Positions 1-7,671 are shown, counted from the stretch's first letter. The stretch: DNA of 13,872 nt from Clostridium sp. CAG:524 (GCA_000434555.1 FR880104.1:1-13872), one strand, 5' to 3'. Numbers and translations: made by a program. Notes: generated from the sequence alone by a model not told the origin.

Positions 1-9
1 ACTTAATCA

Positions 10-37
10 TAATAAAAGTGAGAAATTAATCTCACTT
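10..37 (-). terminator. Intrinsic terminator of the three-gene ABC operon
   Basis: An 8-bp stem (16-23 with 30-37) closes a 6-nt loop, and on the minus strand it is followed by a T-rich run (CTTTTATTATG). The TAA stop codon of the upstream permease gene (36-38) overlaps the 5' arm of the stem, so the coding sequence runs into the hairpin. Confidence 0.7.
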
Positions 38-785
38 AAAATTCTAAATCAATATTTTTCTTTGATACAATAAACATAAATAATTTAGATATAGAAAATA
101 TTAACGATATAAATAATATAGACATGCATATTTCAAAAGGAAATGTACCATAGTTATTACTTATAAAATATTCTCCATAATATAATGGTAACATAAACAC
201 TGATGTTATGTCTTTTACTTTTAATATTGGAAATAACATACATATACTAAGAGGTATTATTCCCACTATTAAAATACCTATTTCTTCTCTTACTAGTTTA
301 TACACACTAATTGAGAATACAACAACTATATTAAGTATAAAATAACTTCTTATTATATGAAATATTAAATATAAAGAATTACTTATATTATAAAAATAAT
401 AATTATCTATTTTCATATTCATACCAGTATTTAAAATAGAACACAACATAACAATAACTAAAACTATAAAATATATTATTAAATTAGATATAAATATAAA
501 CTTAATCATTTTATTAAAGAATTCTTTATAATCTTTTATTCTTATCATAAATGAATAGTTATGAGTAAGTTCTGTATATATATTATATGTGTTAAACATA
601 AATAGAAATAATAATACCATTATGAAATAGTCCCATGTCATAACATTATAAATGCCTTCTATGAATGTCATTCTTTCTGTTATTGTACCAAATGCCATGA
701 ATCCAAGTAATACAATCATAATGATAGTTACTTTAAATCTGGTGTTTTCTAGTAATGATACAATTAATTTAAAATCATTTTTCAT
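36..785 (-). CDS. ABC-2 type membrane permease (LanE/LanG-like), 249 aa
   Basis: Very hydrophobic 249-residue protein with about six membrane segments (near residues 16-34, 50-67, 93-116, 140-162, 166-187 and 219-240) and no nucleotide-binding motif. Its ATG overlaps the TGA of the preceding ATPase gene in an ATGA arrangement, so it is probably translationally coupled; only a weak GGAA lies upstream. Size and topology fit the small permease subunits of ABC-2 exporters, which work as a pair with a separate ATPase. I recognise no sequence signature that gives a substrate. Together with the E-loop ATPase and a second permease, it is likely half of the membrane channel of an exporter that removes a peptide antibiotic or a lipid-active compound. 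The role as permease is likely; the substrate is inference. Confidence 0.75.
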   Translation of the reverse strand: MKNDFKLIVSLLENTRFKVTIIMIVLLGFMAFGTITERMTFIEGIYNVMTWDYFIMVLLFLFMFNTYNIYTELTHNYSFMIRIKDYKEFFNKMIKFIFISNLIIYFIVLVIVMLCSILNTGMNMKIDNYYFYNISNSLYLIFHIIRSYFILNIVVVFSISVYKLVREEIGILIVGIIPLSICMLFPILKVKDITSVFMLPLYYGEYFISNNYGTFPFEICMSILFISLIFSISKLFMFIVSKKNIDLEF

Positions 786-1417
786 TTTATACGTTCCACA
801 TTTCCATTATTAAATTTATATACTTCATCTGATAATATATCTATATCTTCTTTAATATGACTCGTTACTATTATAATTTTATTTTGATTTTTTAGTTCTA
901 ATAATATATTTCTTATTTTATCTACTGTATCATCTTCTATACCATTAAATAATTCATCAAATATCATAACACTAGGATTTTCCATAAGTACCTGTGCTAT
1001 TCCTAATTTTTGTTTCATACCAAGTGAATATTCTTTATACTTTTTATTTTTTTCATGAATTAAATTTACTTTTTCTAATGTATCATTTATTTCATTATCA
1101 CTTATTTTATTTTGAATATTCGCAAGTAATTTTAAATTTTCAAAGCCAGTTAAATCTGGAAAGAAAGTTGGCTTTTCTATTAATGCTCTTGTATCAGGTG
1201 GAAAACTATTATTAGAACTATAATTTATATTATCAAATAATACTTCTCCAGTATTAGGCTTATAAAACGAACATAATATTTTTAAGAATACACTTTTACC
1301 ACTACCATTTCTTCCAACAAGACCATATATTTTTCCACTTTCAAATGTCATATTAACATTATTAAGAACAGTAACTTTTTTAAACTTTTTAGATATATTT
1401 TTAACTATTATCTGCAT
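782..1417 (-). CDS. ABC transporter ATP-binding protein with an E-loop (LanF/BcrA-like)
   Basis: 211-residue ABC ATPase. Visible motifs: Walker A GRNGSGKS (35-42), signature YSLGMKQKLG (130-139), Walker B VMIFDE (150-155) and the switch His in TSHIKED (His187). At the Q-loop the residue is Glu81 (ALIEKPTFFPDLTG) instead of Gln. This E-loop, followed by Pro-x-Phe-x-Pro-x-Leu-Thr-Gly, is known from lantibiotic self-protection (LanFEG) and bacitracin-resistance (BcrA) transporters. The D-loop is also unusual (FNGIED where NGLDP is common). The gene lies between two permease genes: 1 nt after the stop of the first and overlapping the start of the second by 4 nt. A ribosome binding site AAAGGAA precedes the ATG. 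It should energise export by the flanking permeases at the cytoplasmic face. The family call is firm; the antimicrobial-peptide role is inferred from the E-loop and operon layout. Confidence 0.93.
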   Translation of the reverse strand: MQIIVKNISKKFKKVTVLNNVNMTFESGKIYGLVGRNGSGKSVFLKILCSFYKPNTGEVLFDNINYSSNNSFPPDTRALIEKPTFFPDLTGFENLKLLANIQNKISDNEINDTLEKVNLIHEKNKKYKEYSLGMKQKLGIAQVLMENPSVMIFDELFNGIEDDTVDKIRNILLELKNQNKIIIVTSHIKEDIDILSDEVYKFNNGNVERIK

Positions 1418-1418
1418 T

Positions 1419-2330
1419 TTATGAATTCCTTTCTAATTTCATAATTATTTTTTCTTTATTTTTATATTTTAAATATACAAGTAATCCACTTATTAATGCA
1501 ACACTTAAGCATAGTATATTAAATGATAATAAATTTCTATTATTATAAGTATATACATCTAAAAAATCTAAATATTTTTCTACATCTTTATTGAGAATCT
1601 TACTAATAAGTAATATTACAAAGAATGTATTAGTTAAAGCAATTCCAAAATATATCATAATACTTTCAAGGACAGATACAATATAATTTCTAGTATCTGG
1701 TACAATAAGGAGTGCTATATTAGTCCAAAAGAAACTCATAAATATTGTGTTTAATAAATTTGATAACATAAACGCAACAGGATTACTTAATATTTCATAT
1801 GAAAATGATGAATTAGTATCAATAATTTCAAATGAGCCATTACTTATTATATAAGAAAACATAAAAAGCAATATAGTAATCATTGGCCATATAAATACAC
1901 TTTTATATGAATCTAAAAATATTTCTTTAATATATTTATTGTAACTCTCTCTAGTTAAATGATTTTTTATATCTTGATTCTTAAATTTCTTACTTATATT
2001 ATAAAGTGATGATGTAATCACAAGAAAAGGTATTAAAAAATAAAAGACTGTGCATAAAGAAATTGAATTATAACTAACATTATCATTTATAATATCATAA
2101 TAAGTTTTAAGTGTACTTCTTTTTTTAGGCTTAGCATCTATATTTTCAAGGCATATTTCATTATATTTATCATGTTTTAATATTTCTTTACATACCTCTA
2201 TACCTTCTATTCTACTCTCTTCGTTTATTCTAGCAGATTTAATATTCCTTATGCAAAGTATAGTTGAAAAGATAAATAATATTAAAAAGGCTATTAATAC
2301 TGCTATATTATTTTTTATAAACTTTTTCAT
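1419..2330 (-). CDS. ABC-2 type membrane permease, first gene of exporter operon, 303 aa
   Basis: Hydrophobic protein with an N-terminal membrane segment (about residues 8-27), a polar loop of about 60 residues likely outside the membrane, and some five further segments (about 89-107, 145-163, 185-210, 225-250, 270-290). This single-segment/large-loop/multi-segment layout is typical of ABC-2 permeases. I start at the ATG at 2330 (MKKFIKNN) because GGAGAG lies 5 nt upstream; an in-frame GTG at 2363 has no ribosome binding site and would add 11 polar residues before the membrane segment. The ATPase gene follows after 1 nt. The two permeases are too unlike each other to be a recent duplication. 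The gene probably begins the transcript, with the repeat and palindrome at 2358-2405 as possible control sites. Substrate unknown. Confidence 0.75.
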   Translation of the reverse strand: MKKFIKNNIAVLIAFLILFIFSTILCIRNIKSARINEESRIEGIEVCKEILKHDKYNEICLENIDAKPKKRSTLKTYYDIINDNVSYNSISLCTVFYFLIPFLVITSSLYNISKKFKNQDIKNHLTRESYNKYIKEIFLDSYKSVFIWPMITILLFMFSYIISNGSFEIIDTNSSFSYEILSNPVAFMLSNLLNTIFMSFFWTNIALLIVPDTRNYIVSVLESIMIYFGIALTNTFFVILLISKILNKDVEKYLDFLDVYTYNNRNLLSFNILCLSVALISGLLVYLKYKNKEKIIMKLERNS

Positions 2331-2357
2331 ATACACTCTCCTATAATACTGTTTGAT

Positions 2358-2377
2358 GAACACTACTGAACACTACT
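2358..2377. repeat. Perfect 2 x 10 bp direct repeat upstream of the ABC operon
   Basis: The decamer GAACACTACT occurs twice in tandem (2358-2367 and 2368-2377). The period is about one helical turn, which suits cooperative binding by a response regulator. It covers the place where the -35 of a promoter with TATTAT at 2343-2348 (minus strand) would fall; the -35 there is poor, as in activator-dependent promoters. The repeat is plain in the sequence; the regulatory role is inference. Confidence 0.5.
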
Positions 2378-2379
2378 CG

Positions 2380-2405
2380 CATTTAATACTAAAATGTATT
2401 AAATG
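2380..2405. promoter_or_regulatory. Perfect 10-bp palindrome upstream of the ABC operon (candidate operator)
   Basis: CATTTAATAC (2380-2389) and GTATTAAATG (2396-2405) are exact inverted repeats around a 6-nt spacer. No T-run follows on the minus strand, so it is a poor terminator for tlyA, which ends at 2421. Its position just upstream of the three-gene ABC operon suggests an operator or an mRNA hairpin. No regulator gene is adjacent. Function unproven. Confidence 0.4.
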
Positions 2406-2420
2406 ATATTTAAATAAAAA

Positions 2421-3197
2421 TCATATTCTAAACGCATCACTAACTACTTTTGATACATTCACTTCTTTCTTACCATCTTTTTTAAAATAAGCAAGATATT
2501 CTATATTACCATTACCACCTTTTATAGGTGAATAAGTAAGACCATTTATCATAAATCCTATATCCATAAATGAATTAATAATATTTAAAATAATATTCTC
2601 ATGTACTTCTTTATTAAGTGGAACACCCTTATACTTATCAGCAATATCTTTACCACACTCAAATTGTGGCTTAATTAAACAAACTATTTCTTTTAAATTA
2701 TTAAGACTTTCAAGTTTACTCATAAGCTTAGTAACTGATATAAATGATACATCTATAGATGCTATATCACATCTACTAATGATAGTATTATCAATATTTC
2801 TAAAATCAGTATTCTCATATAAATGTATTTTATCATTCTCTCTTAATCTTTTATCAAATTGATTACTACCTACATCTATTGCGTATATTTCATTTATTCC
2901 ATTTTGAATCGCACAGTCACTAAAACCACCAGTTGATGAACCAATATCTAAAAGAATTTTACCCTTTAAATCAATATTAAATTCATGAATCGCTTTCTCT
3001 AACTTTAATCCACCACGTGATACATATTTTAACTTTTCACCTTTTATTTCAATAATATCACTACTATTCACATCAAAAGATGGCTTACTAACACACTTAC
3101 CATTACAATAAACAATACCATTTTTTATTTCATTTTGAGCTTTACTTCTACTTTCAAATATACCTTTATTTACAAGTTCAATATCTATTCTAACCAT
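2421..3197 (-). CDS. tlyA: TlyA family rRNA 2'-O-methyltransferase (S4 + FtsJ-like)
   Basis: 258 residues, close to the usual TlyA length (about 270). An S4 RNA-binding domain fills residues 2-60, followed by a Rossmann methyltransferase domain with SAM-binding motif LLDIGSSTGGFSD (82-94). Residues fitting the K-D-K-E catalytic tetrad are Lys65 (RGGLKLEKA), Asp149 (SIDVSFIS), Lys176 (LIKPQFE) and Glu233 (GNIEYLAYF). Characterised TlyA enzymes methylate ribose in 16S and/or 23S rRNA at the subunit interface and affect capreomycin sensitivity; homologues are often labelled hemolysin, a name not to be taken literally. The gene overlaps the preceding ABC exporter by 8 nt, with AAGGAG about 13 nt before the ATG, so the two are probably co-transcribed and coupled. 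In Bacillus the relative YqxC sits in a different neighbourhood. Confidence 0.93.
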   Translation of the reverse strand: MVRIDIELVNKGIFESRSKAQNEIKNGIVYCNGKCVSKPSFDVNSSDIIEIKGEKLKYVSRGGLKLEKAIHEFNIDLKGKILLDIGSSTGGFSDCAIQNGINEIYAIDVGSNQFDKRLRENDKIHLYENTDFRNIDNTIISRCDIASIDVSFISVTKLMSKLESLNNLKEIVCLIKPQFECGKDIADKYKGVPLNKEVHENIILNIINSFMDIGFMINGLTYSPIKGGNGNIEYLAYFKKDGKKEVNVSKVVSDAFRI

Positions 3198-4956
3198 TCT
3201 CTCGTCTTAACTCCTTTTCATATAAAGACTTATAAATTTCATTATTTTTATATAATTCATTATGAGTACCAATTCCTGATACTTTTCCATCATCAATAAC
3301 AATAATCTTATTACAATTCTTAATAGTTGAAAGTCTATGAGCAATTATTATCATAGTATATTCACTACTTATATTATTTATAGCCTTTTGTATATTTTCT
3401 TGTGTTTCATTATCAAGTGCACTGGTTGCTTCATCAAATAATATAATATTTGTTTTCATAAGTAATGCTCTTGCAATAGCAACTCTTTGACATTCACCAC
3501 CACTTAAAGTAACACCACCTTCTCCAACTAAAGTATTATACTTTTTAGGAAGATTCATTATATAATCATGAAGTTCACATATCTTACAAACATTTTCAAT
3601 TTGCTTTTGTGAAGCATTAGGACTCACAAGTAAAAGATTCTCTTTAATAGTCATATTAAATAAATATGGTTTTTGACTAATAACACTAATATTATTTCTA
3701 ATAGAATATTTATCTAAATCATTAATATTATTTCCATCTAATAAGATACTTCCTTTATCTACTTCATATATCTTACTTATCAAATTAACAATAGTTGTTT
3801 TACCACTACCACTTTTACCTACTATAGCAACTGTATCCTTTGGTTCTATATTAAAACTAACCCCTTTAAGTACACTATCTTTTTCATATTTAAAATATAC
3901 ATTCTTAAATTCTATTTTACCACTTAATTCATTTACTCTCTTATTACCATAATGTTCTAATTTAAATTTACTATGATCAATAACCTCAAATATTCTTTCA
4001 GCTGATAAAGCAAATTCTTTAAGTTGTCTTTCAGTCCAAGCAAGATATAATATTGATGTAAATAATCTATCTTTATACATAAATATTGCGATTAATGATG
4101 ATACTTTTATTACATCAAATTTAACAAAATATATAGATAATACAATAAGTACAGCAGTAAAAGCATAAACAACAACAGTTCTTAAGAAAACATATCCACT
4201 ATCTACTTTAATACTACCAACTGTATCATTACATAGTTCATCTAAATTACCACTTACTTTATTTTTAAAATGTTCTACTATATTTAATAATTTAATATCA
4301 TGAGTACCTTTTAATCCTTCATTAATAATAGTTGTATTTCTATCTCTTAATTTATTTCTTCTTTTTCTATAAGCATTCCATTTATCCATTGCAGACTTTT
4401 CTACTAAATATACACTAATCGTACCAATAACAGTAATTGTTCCAAGTACAAAGTTAATATGAAATATATATATAAATACAAATATATTTGAAAGTATTTT
4501 AGTAAAGTTACCACGTACTGCATCAAATGCATCAATAATATTATCAGGATCACTTGTTATTCTAGTTAAGAATATTCCACTTGATGTCTTTAATAATTCT
4601 TTATTATCTATTTCAAAATAAGAACTTATTACATCTTTCTTTATATTATTAGTAATACTTTCTTGAATCTTAGTATAATTTCTAATGAAAACTATTTTAT
4701 CAAAGAAATCAATTACTAATGCAAGACCTACTACAAATAAAAGATATTTAAGTGCTTCGTCTAATCTACTACTAGTCGCATAATCTAATACTTTAGCCAT
4801 TAAAGCAGGTCCAAATGAATTAAATATACTTATTATAAGTGATATAATTATAAGTATAATTAATGCTTTCTTTTCTCTTTTAAAATATGGATAACATTTC
4901 TTGACATATTTCCATATACTTACCTTTTTCTTTTTATCTTTAACTTCTTTTTTCAT
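3190..4956 (-). CDS. ABC transporter, fused permease and ATPase (MsbA/LmrA-type half transporter)
   Basis: 588-residue half transporter. After a Lys-rich N-terminus come membrane segments near 31-50, 70-88, 155-175, 176-190, 262-278 and 285-305, then a nucleotide-binding domain with Walker A VGKSGSGKTT (379-388), Gln428 in the Q-loop (ISQKP), signature LSGGECQRVA (484-493), Walker B IILFDEA (504-510), D-loop SALD and switch His540 (IIAHRLSTI). All catalytic motifs are intact, so it should act as a homodimer, or with an unseen partner, in the cytoplasmic membrane. Family members export drugs, lipids or peptides; there is no N-terminal peptidase domain, and the substrate cannot be told. No ribosome binding site precedes the ATG. 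A terminator ends 28 nt upstream, so any dedicated promoter must lie almost against the start codon; TGATAGAAT ends 6 nt before ATG. tlyA follows with an 8-nt overlap. Confidence 0.92.
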   Translation of the reverse strand: MKKEVKDKKKKVSIWKYVKKCYPYFKREKKALIILIIISLIISIFNSFGPALMAKVLDYATSSRLDEALKYLLFVVGLALVIDFFDKIVFIRNYTKIQESITNNIKKDVISSYFEIDNKELLKTSSGIFLTRITSDPDNIIDAFDAVRGNFTKILSNIFVFIYIFHINFVLGTITVIGTISVYLVEKSAMDKWNAYRKRRNKLRDRNTTIINEGLKGTHDIKLLNIVEHFKNKVSGNLDELCNDTVGSIKVDSGYVFLRTVVVYAFTAVLIVLSIYFVKFDVIKVSSLIAIFMYKDRLFTSILYLAWTERQLKEFALSAERIFEVIDHSKFKLEHYGNKRVNELSGKIEFKNVYFKYEKDSVLKGVSFNIEPKDTVAIVGKSGSGKTTIVNLISKIYEVDKGSILLDGNNINDLDKYSIRNNISVISQKPYLFNMTIKENLLLVSPNASQKQIENVCKICELHDYIMNLPKKYNTLVGEGGVTLSGGECQRVAIARALLMKTNIILFDEATSALDNETQENIQKAINNISSEYTMIIIAHRLSTIKNCNKIIVIDDGKVSGIGTHNELYKNNEIYKSLYEKELRRENG

Positions 4957-4962
4957 AATCTA

Positions 4963-4971
4963 ATTCTATCA
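4963..4971 (-). promoter_or_regulatory. Extended -10 element for the ABC exporter/tlyA operon
   Basis: On the minus strand TG-A-TAGAAT (5/6 to TATAAT, with the TGn extension) is followed by 6 nt and then the ATG at 4956. No good -35 is seen, which is tolerable for an extended -10. An overlapping alternative is TATGAT (4968-4973), 11 nt from the ATG. Both predict a leader of at most about 5 nt. Confidence 0.45.
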
Positions 4972-4983
4972 TATTTTATATTT

Positions 4984-5013
4984 AAAAAACACATATTTAT
5001 TTAATATGTGTTT
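4984..5013 (-). terminator. Intrinsic terminator after der
   Basis: An 11-bp stem (AAACACATATT, 5003-5013 on the minus strand, with 4987-4997) around a 5-nt loop is followed by a run of six T at 4984-4989, part of it in the stem. The der stop codon (5012-5014) overlaps the first arm. Confidence 0.75.
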
Positions 5014-6328
5014 ATAATTCTTTTTCACCTTTATTTTTAAATTGTATTACTATAGGTGTACCACTAAAATCTATATTCTCTCTTATTTTATTTTCAAGAT
5101 ATCTATAATAACTAAAATGAACAAGTCCTTTAGAATTAACTTCTATATCAAATCTAGGTGGTTTAGTTCCTGATTGATGAGCAAAGTATACTTTAAGTTT
5201 TTTGCCTTTAAATGATGCTGGTGGTGTTTCAATAAATGCATTTCTTATAACATCATTTATTATACTTGTTTTAACTTGTTTAATAGAGTTTTCATAAGAT
5301 GCAAGTACTTCTGGCATAAGAGTATGTATTCTTTTTTTAGTTTGTGCACTTAAGAATACTATTTTAGCATAGTCCATGAATTGGAAATTATATTTGATAT
5401 CTTTTTTCCATTCTTTCATAGATTCATCTTTTTCATCTATTGTATCCCATTTATTAACAACTATAACAACTGGTTTACCTGCTTCTAAAGCATAACCTGC
5501 GATATGTTTATCATGTTCAACTATTCCAGTAGTCGCATCAAGTACTAGTAAACATACATCACTTCTATCTATTGCTTTCATACTTCTAAGTAAACTATAT
5601 TTTTCAACTGCTTCAAATATTTTACCTTTTTTACGAAGTCCTGCTGTATCTATTAATGTATATTCTTCTTTATTATAAGTAAATTTAGTATCTATAGCAT
5701 CACGAGTAGTACCAGCAACATTACTAACAATAACTCTTTCTTCATTAAGTAATGCATTTACAAGACTACTCTTTCCTACATTAGGTCTTCCTATAACAGA
5801 TATTTTAATATTGTTATCTTCTTCTTCATAACCTGCTTCATATCCATCAGTAACTGCTTTTAATAATTCATTTACTCCATTACCATGTTCAGCACTAATT
5901 GGAATATAATCATCAAATCCAAGACTATAAAATTCATATACATTGTCATTTGATAATTTGTTATCCATTTTATTTACAGCAACAACTACTCTTTTATCTT
6001 GTTTCTTTAACATATCACGAATTAATAAATCACTAGTAGTAAGTCCATCTTTTCCATCTACAACAAATATAATAGTATCTGCTTCATTGATACCTACTTC
6101 TACTTGCATTCTTATTTCCTCGTTAAATTCTCCATCACTTAAATCAATACCACCTGTATCAATTAAATAAAATGGTATATTTTTATAACTTGCCTGACTA
6201 TATATTCTATCTCTTGTTACACCAGGAATATCTTCTATAATAGCTACTTTTTTACCAACTATCCTATTAAATAAAGTACTCTTTCCTGTATTAGGTCTAC
6301 CAACTAAACATATTGTTTGCTTTGCCAT
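5012..6328 (-). CDS. der: Ribosome assembly GTPase Der (EngA)
   Basis: 438 residues, the usual length. Two tandem GTPase domains: first with P-loop GRPNTGKS (10-17), DTGG (57-60) and NKMD (119-122); second with GRPNVGKS (180-187), DTAGLRKKG (227-235) and NKWD (292-295). The C-terminal KH-like domain spans about 355-436 (KGKKLKVYFAHQ, TKPPRFDIEVN). Der is an essential cytoplasmic GTPase acting late in 50S subunit maturation. The ATG is preceded by AGGTGAAGGGGA, and a TATAAT box lies about 20 nt upstream. It appears monocistronic, with a terminator on each side. Nothing is missing or odd; identification is secure. Confidence 0.98.
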   Translation of the reverse strand: MAKQTICLVGRPNTGKSTLFNRIVGKKVAIIEDIPGVTRDRIYSQASYKNIPFYLIDTGGIDLSDGEFNEEIRMQVEVGINEADTIIFVVDGKDGLTTSDLLIRDMLKKQDKRVVVAVNKMDNKLSNDNVYEFYSLGFDDYIPISAEHGNGVNELLKAVTDGYEAGYEEEDNNIKISVIGRPNVGKSSLVNALLNEERVIVSNVAGTTRDAIDTKFTYNKEEYTLIDTAGLRKKGKIFEAVEKYSLLRSMKAIDRSDVCLLVLDATTGIVEHDKHIAGYALEAGKPVVIVVNKWDTIDEKDESMKEWKKDIKYNFQFMDYAKIVFLSAQTKKRIHTLMPEVLASYENSIKQVKTSIINDVIRNAFIETPPASFKGKKLKVYFAHQSGTKPPRFDIEVNSKGLVHFSYYRYLENKIRENIDFSGTPIVIQFKNKGEKEL

Positions 6329-6347
6329 TCCCCTTCACCTCGAATAC

Positions 6348-6353
6348 ATTATA
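6348..6353 (-). promoter_or_regulatory. -10 box of the der promoter
   Basis: A perfect TATAAT on the minus strand, 19 nt before the der ATG, predicts a leader of about 13 nt that still contains the AGGTGA/GGGGA ribosome binding site. No convincing -35 is seen: the region 17 nt upstream reads TAGAAA. Confidence 0.5.
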
Positions 6354-6384
6354 CTAAAAAAGTTAAAAAATTTCTAGTATAAAG

Positions 6385-6407
6385 AAAAAAGACTAGGAAT
6401 TCTAGTC
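6385..6407 (-). terminator. Intrinsic terminator after the BspA-like gene
   Basis: GACTAG (6402-6407 on the minus strand) pairs with CTAGTC (6391-6396) across a 5-nt loop, followed directly by TTTTTTCTTT. It lies 11 nt after the stop codon of the surface-protein gene and insulates der. Confidence 0.75.
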
Positions 6408-6418
6408 AATTATAAATA

Positions 6419-7654
6419 TTAAATTATAACAGTAATTTTCATACTATCAGGATATTTAGTAATATCTTTTGTAAAATCAGAATTAATTACAGTTGAAGGT
6501 ATATAAACAGTATCTATAGTACAATTTTCAAACATATTATCTAAAATAGAACCATCAGGTATATCAGAAATAAAATACAAATATTGAGTAGTACTATTAG
6601 CAAACATATAACTCATATCAACTATATCATAAAAAGAAAAATTCCTTACATTGATTTCTCTTGAAGCAGCCCCATAAAACATATAACTCATACTATAAAC
6701 ATTATGTGTATCAAAATATGTAAGATATAATTTATCAGTATATTTTGAATTATAAAACATATATGACATATCTACTACATTACTTGTATCGAAAGCTAGA
6801 GAACTAATATCAGTAAACGAAGTATTACAAAACATACAATTCATATCAGTAACATTACTTGTATCGAACTCTTTATAACTAATACTAATTGCTTTACTAT
6901 TAGCAAACATAGCTGATGTAGATACTATTGGTTTATCATTAATAGAAGAACATATCTCACTTGTTACAGGAGCAGTACTATCTTTATCTGTTAATATTAC
7001 TGACCAGCCATCATCACTTAATGATTCTAGTTGATAACTATCCTCATCAACATTATAATAATTATACATTTTATAAATATATGTGTATTGACCATAACTG
7101 TATGTAGCTCCATCAACTAAGTTTCCTGTAAATACACAAGCATCAGGAACAACCTCAGTTATTTGCATATATCCACCACTTAGAACAATATCGTTTAAAT
7201 CATTATGATCATAACCACCAAATGCTTTGAATGTAAACTTTAAAGCAGCACTGCTGTTATTAGTTATTCTAAGTTTAATTGATTTATTCCCATTAGAAGT
7301 AATAGAACCACTAGGAGTACTATAAGAAGTATCATTATAATAATATATAGAATAATTAGAATTATTATTATCAATTATATAACCTAATTTATATTTAGTA
7401 TTTATTTCATTCTTTGATGATATTAAAAGAGTTATATCACTCGTACCATTAGGAATAGACACAAAATTAGTATTATTGCCATTAATATTAATCGTATAAC
7501 TTAACTCCCCAATATACATTTCTGCTGCTTTATGATTACCTGATTCTACAAAATAATTAGAATAAGTTATACTTAAAACAATACTTGTAAATACAAGTAT
7601 TGCTACTACTAAATAATATTTATGGCTTCTTAAAAACTCTATTATATCTTTCAT
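6419..7654 (-). CDS. Membrane-anchored surface protein with BspA/DUF285-type repeats
   Basis: 411 residues. A short basic N-terminus leads into one membrane segment (about 13-30), probably an uncleaved signal anchor. Residues 45-170 form a beta-rich, Asn/Ser-rich domain (MYIGELSYTI, FGGYDHNDLNDIVLSGG) of a kind I associate with surface proteins of uncultured gut Bacilli. From residue 249 a repeat begins, each unit starting Met-Phe (249, 274, 299, 325, 350, 374) with the core FDTSNVTDM or FDTSNVVDMSYMF; this is the BspA-like leucine-rich repeat type (DUF285) known from bacterial and mycoplasmal surface proteins and some adhesins. No sorting signal or C-terminal anchor is visible, so the N-terminal segment should hold it in the membrane. 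GGAG lies 8 nt before the ATG. It is single, with its own promoter and terminator. An adhesive or binding role is inference. Confidence 0.85.
   Translation of the reverse strand: MKDIIEFLRSHKYYLVVAILVFTSIVLSITYSNYFVESGNHKAAEMYIGELSYTININGNNTNFVSIPNGTSDITLLISSKNEINTKYKLGYIIDNNNSNYSIYYYNDTSYSTPSGSITSNGNKSIKLRITNNSSAALKFTFKAFGGYDHNDLNDIVLSGGYMQITEVVPDACVFTGNLVDGATYSYGQYTYIYKMYNYYNVDEDSYQLESLSDDGWSVILTDKDSTAPVTSEICSSINDKPIVSTSAMFANSKAISISYKEFDTSNVTDMNCMFCNTSFTDISSLAFDTSNVVDMSYMFYNSKYTDKLYLTYFDTHNVYSMSYMFYGAASREINVRNFSFYDIVDMSYMFANSTTQYLYFISDIPDGSILDNMFENCTIDTVYIPSTVINSDFTKDITKYPDSMKITVII
6497..6910 (-). repeat. BspA-type repeat array in the surface-protein gene
   Basis: Five full units and a partial sixth, spaced 25, 25, 26, 25 and 24 residues between successive Met-Phe pairs. 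Central units share FDT-x-N-V and DMSYMF; the last two have diverged. At DNA level a 17-bp identity (ACATTACTTGTATCGAA) recurs at 6777-6793 and 6853-6869, suggesting duplication or gene conversion between units two and one. Confidence 0.75.
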
Positions 7655-7671
7655 ATCTATTCTCCAAAATT

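Noticed and set aside
994..1215. Open frame of 73 codons on the plus strand
   Set aside because: It lies wholly antisense to the ABC ATPase gene, has Leu/Phe/Tyr-rich composition typical of a shadow frame, and no ribosome binding site.
1265..1278. CGAACAT, a left half LexA box
   Set aside because: It is inside the ABC ATPase coding region and the right half is absent.
2331..2363. Longer GTG start for the first ABC permease
   Set aside because: The GTG at 2363 has no ribosome binding site and lies in the direct repeat; the ATG at 2330 has GGAGAG and a normal membrane-protein N-terminus.
2421..3197. Annotating tlyA as a hemolysin or toxin
   Set aside because: S4 plus FtsJ-like domains with the methyltransferase tetrad point to an rRNA methyltransferase; the hemolysin label is historical.
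5943..6170. Open frame of 75 codons on the plus strand
   Set aside because: Antisense to der, whose reading frame is certain; Ser/Thr-rich shadow composition.
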